Source of the DNA: JBGSON01 sp041739085 | GTDB taxonomy: Bacteria; Patescibacteriota; Gracilibacteria; CAIRYL01 | DNA length: 28,505 nucleotides | Direction: 5' to 3' | Assembly: GCA_041739085.1 (NCBI GenBank) | Contig: JBGSON010000001.1 | Span: forward strand, 1 to 28,505 | Shown: positions 22,999-28,505 of the stretch, one piece after another | Position numbering within the stretch: the first letter of the stretch is position 1 | Layout: the number at the start of each line of letters is the position of its first letter | Notes under the pieces: generated by a model | What the model saw: only the letters and a program-made list of their open reading frames with translations | The model's database searches: none | What the model was told of the DNA's origin: nothing | Made by a program: the position numbers and the translations under genes

Positions 22999-23352
22999 TT
23001 ATGGACTGAGACTCCCCTTTTTCCAGGATCGAGAGCGGATCCCGAGACCACCACGATTTTTTCTGGACACAGATTCCCCGATGCAGAGTGAGTTCCCGAT
23101 ACCAAAAGCACCGCTTTTCTCAAGCCTCATCAATGCATCGGGACTTTTCAGCACATACTTGTATCTGATGGAAGCCATCCCCTGTTCCGTGAGAATAAAT
23201 TTCCAGAAGACCGCGTGGATCATGGGAGCTATGAGCGCTTTTCCTGATCCATAGGAAAAGATTATCAAATTCTCTCCCGTATTTCTTGTTCTCATTATTT
23301 CCTTCATAAGGATGGGAAAAAGACAGAAATCCTGCTCGGAGTATATCCACAT
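22999..23352 (-). CDS. Doubtful hypothetical ORF or gene remnant
   Basis: 117 codons with a plausible middle (ENLIIFSYGSGKALIAPMIHAVFWKFILTEQG broken here into recognisable parts: ENLIIFSYGSGKAL, PMIHAVFWKFILTEQG) but a low-complexity basic end. An internal ATG at about 23304 would shorten it. Competing frames overlap throughout. No family recognised. Confidence 0.2.
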   Translation of the reverse strand: MWIYSEQDFCLFPILMKEIMRTRNTGENLIIFSYGSGKALIAPMIHAVFWKFILTEQGMASIRYKYVLKSPDALMRLEKSGAFGIGNSLCIGESVSRKNRGGLGIRSRSWKKGSLSP

Positions 23353-23457
23353 CCATGCTTTTTCATGTCACACATCTATACTAGTGTGATTTTTCAGTAA
23401 TTCAATCATTTATTGTTGACAGATGTTTATAATATTCATAAAGAGATTGATTTATTA

Positions 23458-23523
23458 ATGTTTCTTATTGCCTTGCATACAATTCAATTACTGTCATATG
23501 TATACGCCATTTTATATTTATAA
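23458..23523 (+). CDS. Possible 21-aa hydrophobic peptide
   Basis: ATG-to-TAA mini-ORF encoding MFLIALHTIQLL and a hydrophobic, Tyr-rich end, sized as one membrane helix. A perfect TATAAT at 23428-23433 would give a leader of about 18 nt, like other genes here. It may be chance in AT-rich DNA. Confidence 0.15.
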   Translation: MFLIALHTIQLLSYVYAILYL

Positions 23524-23597
23524 TTCGCTTAATCTCCTCTCTTTTTTAAGCAGAGATATGTCCTCATTCTCATGAACTCTTATTACAGAGATTGCGC

Positions 23598-24815
23598 CTA
23601 TGGAATATTCTGCGCCTGTTTGCTCACGAACTTCTTGAGCGCTTTCTCGATTTTCAGGAGATGCTCTTTCTGATTGATGACGCTTGATTCCATTTCCTGG
23701 ACTTTTGCCTTCCACATGTCCCCGCTCGCGTGGCTATAGGTGATGAAGATGACCGTATCCATCCACTGTTTCTGATTCCTTTCTTTCTCTTTCAGATCCT
23801 TCTTGATCTGATCTACCTCGCGCATGACAACGGACACGACCCGGCCTGGGAGATTGAGAGCTATTGTAAAGTTTTCTTCTCTTTCTATCTGACTATTCCG
23901 GTCTACCTGCTCTTTTCGGAGACTCGCAATATCCTTTCTCATATCCGCCAATGCCTTTTCCCAGCTCGCATATGTTGCGAGCTCTGGAAAAAAATTGTTT
24001 TTGTACCAGTCTTCCGCGGCTTTCCGCGCTTCCTCATCGGAAAAATTGTAATCGACCTCCTTCCATCCCTGATCATCGGACACTTCATCCCAACCACTCG
24101 ATGTTGAAAGTTTATTGATTTTATCCTTGAGAGCCTTGAACGCATCGATCGTTGCTTGGAAGAGCTTTTCTTCCTCAGGACCGCAATTGCTTTCTTTATA
24201 CTCTTTGCTGTAATACTGGTTTTTGTCCCCTTCCGCGTTTTCCGCTGGATATTTCGCACAGATGGAGAGTTTTTCCCTTTCCCTCTCGAGTGCAACATAG
24301 ACGCTCTCCACCACCTCCATTTTTCCCTGGAAATACTGGTCGATGGTGAGTATCCTCCGGACGGTCTCATGCCTGATCTCTTTCATGATGTCATCGAGGT
24401 CATAGAGGTCCTTGCGGACACAATCGTTCGCATCCAGCTCGCGGAATGAATTTGCGAATTTTTCCGCTTTATAGACCTGGAAGGTCCCCTTCCATTTCCC
24501 TTTGTAGTTCGTGTTGATCTCAGAGTCCGAGAGCTTTTTCTCTGTGATGATGAATGTCATGAGGTCTTCCGCGTTCCGCATGATGGTCATGGCCGCGGAT
24601 TCGTTCCCTTTTTTTTCAAAAAGCATTTTCTCTCCTATGGAAGGCTGTCCGTCTTTTGCTTCGCGGTAAATGCACTGTTCCGGGACGAATTTGCTCACTT
24701 CTGCTATGCCCGATGCCTGCGTCTCACCAGCGCCTTCTTCCCCGTTCGCACAGGGATCGAAAGCGAAAGAGGAGAGGAGGATGAATATGAGGCCGGTGAT
24801 GATTTGTTTTTTCAT
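23598..24815 (-). CDS. Secreted helical protein of unknown function (405 aa)
   Basis: Last gene of the secreted-protein run. Residues 1-24 are a signal peptide (MKKQIITGLIFILLSSFAF, then a Cys shortly after, which could mean a lipoprotein, though the context DPCAN is not a good lipobox). The mature part is charged and largely helical, with coiled-coil-like stretches (MRKDIASLRKEQVDRNSQIE; VDQIKKDLKEKERNQKQW). It has five cysteines in the first half (in PCAN, EQCIY, NDCVR, SICAK and SNCGP). The C-terminus is amphipathic (HLLKIEKALKKFVSKQ). It starts 16 nt after the upstream gene's stop, so it is probably co-transcribed. No domain recognised; a structural, chaperone or assembly role is only a guess. 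Confidence 0.8.
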   Translation of the reverse strand: MKKQIITGLIFILLSSFAFDPCANGEEGAGETQASGIAEVSKFVPEQCIYREAKDGQPSIGEKMLFEKKGNESAAMTIMRNAEDLMTFIITEKKLSDSEINTNYKGKWKGTFQVYKAEKFANSFRELDANDCVRKDLYDLDDIMKEIRHETVRRILTIDQYFQGKMEVVESVYVALEREREKLSICAKYPAENAEGDKNQYYSKEYKESNCGPEEEKLFQATIDAFKALKDKINKLSTSSGWDEVSDDQGWKEVDYNFSDEEARKAAEDWYKNNFFPELATYASWEKALADMRKDIASLRKEQVDRNSQIEREENFTIALNLPGRVVSVVMREVDQIKKDLKEKERNQKQWMDTVIFITYSHASGDMWKAKVQEMESSVINQKEHLLKIEKALKKFVSKQAQNIP

Positions 24816-24831
24816 GGGTGATTTTCTTCAA

Positions 24832-26604
24832 TCATTTTTCACAGGTTTTTGTCACTTTCCCGATGTTCTCGGGATTAAGCAGAAAAACAGCATTCCGGAA
24901 GGCTTCGAAATCATTGTAGACCTGACTCAGGCTCGTATAGATCTCGACAGCTTCTTCGTTCTGAATATCGAGGATCTCGATCTGCTCTGATTCTCCTGGT
25001 TTTCCGGGTTCGCTCTGAAAACTGTCGAGTGTCGTCTTCTTTTTTTCTTCCGTCAGTTTTTTACACTGTGCCATGAGTTCTGTGACGGTAATATCCGTGC
25101 CTTCAGGGTACTGAAATAACTGATAGCAATCCGGATACATGAGCGAGAGGAGCCTCTGCGATGCCGTGAGTTGTCCGACAGATGTCGGTTTCCCATCTTC
25201 TCCTTTCTCGTTTGGAGGATTATCCGATGCGGTGGCTTCGATGTCTTTGCCCTTTTCCTTAACGGATTCTTTTTCCGCTGATCTCTGATTGTAATACATC
25301 GGAATCGGGCGCGGGACGGTGTAGAACTGCATCTTGAAGTTCTTCATGGCGAGAGAGAGTGCTTCGCGGATGCGGTAGCTCTCGTTCTTTATCTGCTGAG
25401 GCGTTTTTACGACAGAATCGAGCGTGGTCATGACCTCGATCCCCTTCACAATAATACAGTCCACGCATGCCGGGATCTCCGTCGGGGCGAGAGAAAACGC
25501 GGTGCCCTCTTTTATCTTGATGTACACACAGATGAGTTCCTCGCAGAACTTCGGGATGCAGTACATCCCGTTGAAGAGAGGGATCATTTCCCCGTCGCAG
25601 CCTTCGTCTTCATCGAAATCGAGAGTGGGAAGCCCTCCCCGCTGGTAATTATCCTCTGATCCCCCAAGATCGGGGAGATCCACTTCGGGATCGGACACGT
25701 TGTCCCCATCCCCGTCTCCGTCGCCATCTCCATCGCCGTCGCCGTCGCCATCGCCATCTCCGTCGCCGTCTCCATCCCCGTCGCCATCTCCATCGCCATC
25801 TCCATCTCCGTCACCATCTCCACCAAAAACAAGAGCATCCCGATCAATGCACATTTGTACGTCACCGTCTCCATCACCATCACCGTCCCCATCACCATCT
25901 CCGTCACCGTCACCGTCACCATCACCGTCACCGTCACCATCACCGTCACCATCGCCGTCTCCATCTCCATCTCCGTCACCATCACCGTCACCGTCACCAT
26001 CGCCGTCTCCATCTCCATCGCCATCTCCGCCCTCTGGCGGATGGAGCGGATCAACCGGATCAGTGTATGTCCTCGATCTCCCATAATTCGTCCCATCGAG
26101 AACACCTCCGGGGAGACGGGCCCCCGGTACGATCGCCTTGGGGCCAAAGAGGATGACATCGATGACATTAAGGTCGACGATGATATCAAAACTCCCATCC
26201 GCCACCGTTCCGTTCGCCCAGCGATCCCCCGCCGCGATCTCTTCCTTCATGATGATCTCGCTTTCCGCAACCGACTTCTCGACCTCATAGAGCATTTTTA
26301 ATTTTTCGTGGCAGTTGACGAGCGTCCCGTTATCATTCGCTCCGATGCAGAACGGGAGCTTCTGAAGAAGGCTCACACTCGGCGCGTAGAGGAGAGACTG
26401 AAGGTCATCTTCGGACATCCCGATCTGGGCAGATACTCTCGTGATCGCCATGGCATCCGGTTTTTCATTGAGATCTTCGTAGATCCGGAGATAGAGATCT
26501 GCCTCCGTGTACGTTTCTTCCGCTTCTTCCGCGTACGAGATCCCTCTCATCCCGAGGAGGATGAGGACAATGGAGATGCTGAATATGGAGAATAATCTTT
26601 TCAT
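24832..26604 (-). CDS. Secreted protein with two long Gly-Asp dipeptide tracts (590 aa)
   Basis: Signal peptide at 1-25 (MKRLFSIFSISIVLILL, ending ISYA). The helical N-terminal domain, about 26-185, has two cysteines (PFCIG, VNCHE). Then come 28 consecutive Gly-Asp dipeptides (about 193-248), a 13-residue island containing VQMCIDRDALVFG, and 20 more Gly-Asp dipeptides (about 262-301). A Cys-rich region follows (DEGCDGE, MYCIPKFCEELICVY, PACVDC) and then a polar helical C-terminal domain to TCEK. Twelve cysteines in the mature chain suggest disulfides outside the cytoplasm. Such acidic repeats may bind calcium like thrombospondin type-3 or RTX elements, but the exact DxDxDG spacing is degenerate here. 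It lies 2 nt after the upstream gene. No family recognised. Confidence 0.85.
   Translation of the reverse strand: MKRLFSIFSISIVLILLGMRGISYAEEAEETYTEADLYLRIYEDLNEKPDAMAITRVSAQIGMSEDDLQSLLYAPSVSLLQKLPFCIGANDNGTLVNCHEKLKMLYEVEKSVAESEIIMKEEIAAGDRWANGTVADGSFDIIVDLNVIDVILFGPKAIVPGARLPGGVLDGTNYGRSRTYTDPVDPLHPPEGGDGDGDGDGDGDGDGDGDGDGDGDGDGDGDGDGDGDGDGDGDGDGDGDGDGDGDGDVQMCIDRDALVFGGDGDGDGDGDGDGDGDGDGDGDGDGDGDGDGDGDGDGDGDNVSDPEVDLPDLGGSEDNYQRGGLPTLDFDEDEGCDGEMIPLFNGMYCIPKFCEELICVYIKIKEGTAFSLAPTEIPACVDCIIVKGIEVMTTLDSVVKTPQQIKNESYRIREALSLAMKNFKMQFYTVPRPIPMYYNQRSAEKESVKEKGKDIEATASDNPPNEKGEDGKPTSVGQLTASQRLLSLMYPDCYQLFQYPEGTDITVTELMAQCKKLTEEKKKTTLDSFQSEPGKPGESEQIEILDIQNEEAVEIYTSLSQVYNDFEAFRNAVFLLNPENIGKVTKTCEK
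25702..25821 (-). repeat. Gly-Asp coding repeat, 20 units
   Basis: Uninterrupted hexamer pattern GGN-GAY read on the minus strand. Third positions vary (GGA, GGT, GGC, GGG; GAC, GAT), so the dipeptide rather than the DNA is uniform. Confidence 0.95.
25861..26028 (-). repeat. Gly-Asp coding repeat, 28 units
   Basis: Same GGN-GAY pattern, separated from the 20-unit block by 39 bases that encode a Cys-containing island. Richer in GGT-GAC and GGT-GAT than the other block, so the two were probably not copied from each other recently. Confidence 0.95.
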
Positions 26605-26606
26605 GG

Positions 26607-27299
26607 TTACTGGTAGGCAGCATTAATGAATTTTGCCGGCATCCTCGCGATCTGATCCACGAGAAGCTCCCACGCGGCTCTCAGGTCATGGAGATCGATG
26701 ATGAGGCATTCGAGTTCCTTGTGGAGAGGATACATGACCCGCATTTCCTTATATGAGGCCAGTGAAATCTTGAGAGCCTTCTCCGCGATCATCGCCTCGC
26801 GGAGGATCATCTCGCTCCTCTTCAGCGTCATTTTGAGCGCGGTCTGGTTCTCAATCGGTTCTCCGGACTGCGGAATGTCGTTTTTCGCCATGTCCGCGAG
26901 CGTAAAGATCGCCGCTTTATACTTGTAGAGCTCAAATTCCCTCTCGTAGTAGTAATTGACGATATTCGTATCGATCGCTGTCTTATCCCGCTTCTGGTCA
27001 CAGGTGAAGGTCGTTCCGGAAATCTTCGCCAAATTTTTATTCAGAAACTTGTTTGTGTCTTGATGGTATTCGTCTTTGATGAGGCGGAATTTCTCAACGA
27101 CATCGTAATCTTCATCGAACGCCGTGTCGCAATACGTATTCTCGACCCCCCACTCCGTCCATGCCCCGCACCATTTTTCGACGATAAGCTTGCGGTCTGA
27201 ATTTGTAAGCGGCGCTTTCTTTTCTTCCGCGGCATCGGACCATTTCAGGGATGAAATGGAGAATGCGAAGGCCAGGATGAGGAGTATGAGTTTTTTCAT
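26607..27299 (-). CDS. Secreted helical protein of unknown function (230 aa)
   Basis: Signal peptide MKKLILLILAFAFSISS from the ATG at 27299; the frame runs to 27329 but those codons overlap the previous gene. The mature protein is helical with four cysteines (EKWCG, TYCDT, FTCDQ, LECLI) and aromatic-rich segments (WCGAWTEWG, NYYYEREFELYKY). Its C-terminal amphipathic helix contains LRAAWELLVDQIARM. Its start is one base after the stop of the upstream gene, and its own stop is 2 nt before the next start, so translation is probably coupled. I recognise no family. Confidence 0.8.
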   Translation of the reverse strand: MKKLILLILAFAFSISSLKWSDAAEEKKAPLTNSDRKLIVEKWCGAWTEWGVENTYCDTAFDEDYDVVEKFRLIKDEYHQDTNKFLNKNLAKISGTTFTCDQKRDKTAIDTNIVNYYYEREFELYKYKAAIFTLADMAKNDIPQSGEPIENQTALKMTLKRSEMILREAMIAEKALKISLASYKEMRVMYPLHKELECLIIDLHDLRAAWELLVDQIARMPAKFINAAYQ

Positions 27300-27300
27300 C

Positions 27301-28119
27301 TTATTTCGTAACAGTCTGCTGTGCGACACATCCGATCTTGTCGATGATCTTCCCGAGAATGATCATGAATTTTTGCGCCCTCTGCACGATCCCCTCCGAA
27401 GACTGATCATCCGGATTCATCTTCTGGTGGAGATCGTTGAGACGGGCTGCAATATACCCCATACGTTTCCGCGCCGCGCTCCTCTGGAGACTTGCGGTCA
27501 CCTTGGTGGTATAGATCTTTTCCTTTGTCTGCATGAGTTCGATACACACCTTTTGCACGCTCATATATGAATCCAGCTGCCCGTCCGGACGGTAACATCC
27601 TTTGAGATGGTCCACTCCCTCATCATCAAGATGGAAATATTTCACAAGCTCTTTCACCGTCGTATCGATCTCAATCTTTTTTTCGCTTTCGTCGAGAACT
27701 GCCGTCTTCATTGCGCAACCGAATTCGGAGAGATTGATGAATTCCTCCTGGACCGGATCATCTTCTTTGGAGAGGTCTTTGCTGTTCGCCTTCTGGACAA
27801 GCTGGCAGAGCATGAGACCCTGGCATTTATACGATCCGACAAGCCTCGCGTAAGCATCCGTCATATCCGAACCCGTGAGCTTGTTTGATTTCGAGCTGTC
27901 GAGGAGGTCCTCAAAAACAAGTTTCTCGTGGATGAGATCGATATAATCAAAAGCAAGAGCGTATTCCATCGCACAGCTCATCCCCGTGCCGGAATTCTGC
28001 ACTTCAACTTCTCCATGAGCGATTTTGTGAGTATACCCAAAGTTCATGAAAAGTCCCGCGGCGATGAAGCTTATGAGGAGGATCTGCCGGAGATTGAGGA
28101 ATACGAATTGAGATTTCAT
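27301..28119 (-). CDS. Secreted Cys-rich helical protein of unknown function (272 aa)
   Basis: N-terminal hydrophobic signal or anchor (about residues 10-29, LRQILLISFIAAGLFMNFG). The mature part has seven cysteines (MSCAM, YKCQG, MLCQL, FGCAM, KGCYR, KVCIE, IGCVA) spaced along a helical chain, the last close to the C-terminus. Its ATG overlaps the stop of the upstream Gly-Asp gene by four bases (ATGA). A basic helical segment (SAARKRMGYIAARLNDLHQK) precedes the C-terminus. No recognised domain. Membership in this operon is strong, function unknown. Confidence 0.8.
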   Translation of the reverse strand: MKSQFVFLNLRQILLISFIAAGLFMNFGYTHKIAHGEVEVQNSGTGMSCAMEYALAFDYIDLIHEKLVFEDLLDSSKSNKLTGSDMTDAYARLVGSYKCQGLMLCQLVQKANSKDLSKEDDPVQEEFINLSEFGCAMKTAVLDESEKKIEIDTTVKELVKYFHLDDEGVDHLKGCYRPDGQLDSYMSVQKVCIELMQTKEKIYTTKVTASLQRSAARKRMGYIAARLNDLHQKMNPDDQSSEGIVQRAQKFMIILGKIIDKIGCVAQQTVTK

Positions 28120-28505
28120 TCGGAAGGAGGATTGAGTTTCTTGATCACGTAGGAAGCGCTCTGGGAAAAAATACGCGTGTTTCTTTCATTGAGGATCGCA
28201 GTTTTCACGACATCTCCGATCCTGAGGTCAGCAAGATAATCGAGGAAGATGCAGAGGTCAGGGTCCCCCGGATACACATGGACGTCATCTCCAGGATCGT
28301 CCTCGCTTCCGTCTTCCGGACATCCGTCGCTATCACTGTCTTCGTCGAGATCCTCGGGCACTTCCGGGCATTTGTCCTCACCGTCGCCATCGCCATCACC
28401 GTCTCCATCTCCATCTCCATCGCCATCTCCATCTCCGTCTCCATCGCCATCTCCATCGCCATCGCCGTCTCCATCCCCATCTCCGTCACCGTCTCCATCC
28501 CCATC
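28116..28505 (-). CDS. Second Gly-Asp repeat protein, 3' part (gene continues beyond the window)
   Basis: The frame is open at the right edge and ends in TGA at 28116; 129 residues are visible. The first about 40 are Gly-Asp dipeptides, followed by EDKCPEVPEDLDEDSDSDGCPED, which has the CP..P......GC spacing of thrombospondin type-3 / OmpA-linker calcium repeats (pieces: EDKCPEVPED, SDSDGCPED). A small C-terminal domain follows with one Cys (DLCIFLDYLADLRIGDVV) and a polar end. The N-terminus, presumably with a signal peptide, lies outside the window. The ATG codons in another frame of the repeat are shadows. It overlaps the next gene by 4 bases. Confidence 0.85.
   Translation of the reverse strand, partial: DGDGDGDGDGDGDGDGDGDGDGDGDGDGDGDGDGDGDGDGDGEDKCPEVPEDLDEDSDSDGCPEDGSEDDPGDDVHVYPGDPDLCIFLDYLADLRIGDVVKTAILNERNTRIFSQSASYVIKKLNPPSE
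28383..28505 (-). repeat. Gly-Asp coding repeat, at least 20 units, running off the window
   Basis: Same GGN-GAY hexamer pattern as at 25702-26028, same strand, with varied third positions. Confidence 0.95.

Larger units (their letters stand above)
22861..23597. other. 737-bp gap without a confident gene
   Basis: Apart from the hairpin at 22931-22965, the left half (22929-23356) has three overlapping minus-strand frames of 64-117 codons with no recognisable domain. They could be a decayed gene or one small unknown gene. The right half (23360-23597) is strongly AT-rich, with a TCACAC/GTGTGA inverted repeat (23368-23389) followed by TTTTT, a TTGACA (23416-23421), a TATAAT (23428-23433), and a GCTTAA/TTAAGC inverted repeat near 23527-23551. 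Confidence 0.5.

Noticed and set aside
25700..26086. Plus-strand ORF encoding a long Ser-Pro repeat
   Set aside because: It is the complement of the Gly-Asp tracts of the minus-strand gene, whose frame has a signal peptide, flanking domains and operon context.
28205..28504. Minus-strand ORF of Met/Glu/Thr repeats at the right edge
   Set aside because: It is the +1 frame of the GGN-GAY repeat; the Gly-Asp frame continues in frame into a plausible C-terminal domain and overlaps the next gene by ATGA.
1..28505. Recoded UGA (Gracilibacteria/SR1-type code)
   Set aside because: ispG, rplE and other genes end at TGA in the expected place and all conserved proteins read through with the standard code.

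Overview
The window looks like chromosomal DNA of a small-genome, deep-branching bacterium, most likely a Candidate Phyla Radiation (Patescibacteria) member, possibly Peregrinibacteria-like. This placement is inference. It rests on compact gene packing, short ribosomal proteins with unusual extensions, S-layer-homology (SLH) surface proteins, several secreted or cytoplasmic proteins I cannot assign to any family, and a ribosomal-protein cluster that ends at rpsE without rpmD, rplO or secY. UGA acts as a normal stop. Almost every start codon lacks a Shine-Dalgarno sequence; many have a T or TCT just before the ATG and U-rich leaders, and the promoters I can identify imply short leaders.

Layout. 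1-804 (+): 3' part of ispG (MEP isoprenoid pathway). 813-1937 (-): GT4 glycosyltransferase. 2074-5210: three unrecognised helical proteins, two of them possible diverged paralogues. 5319-5996 (+): DUF1361-type membrane protein. 6010-19568 (-) is a long single-strand block. In transcription order it holds a large SLH/double-psi beta-barrel/CAP surface protein, a trmD fused in frame to a GNAT acetyltransferase, eleven ribosomal-protein genes (rplP-rpmC-rpsQ-rplN-rplX-rplE-rpsN-rpsH-rplF-rplR-rpsE) behind a clear promoter, an SLH-tagged S41 protease, a lone trpD, and purH. 19793-20410 (+) is recR and 20908-22860 (+) is ribonuclease J. Between and around these two lie 9-bp tandem repeats, a structured palindromic element and a duplicated recR tail.

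22861-23597 holds no confident gene. 23598 to the right edge (-) is an operon-like run of five secreted, cysteine-containing proteins of unknown function. Two of them carry very long glycine-aspartate dipeptide tracts (28 plus 20 copies in one, at least 20 in the other), probably calcium-binding or extended acidic linkers. This cluster is the best candidate for an undescribed system: tightly spaced or overlapping genes, export signals, conserved-looking cysteines and helical bodies suggest subunits of one extracellular or envelope assembly.

No rRNA, tRNA, CRISPR array, transposase or phage gene was seen.
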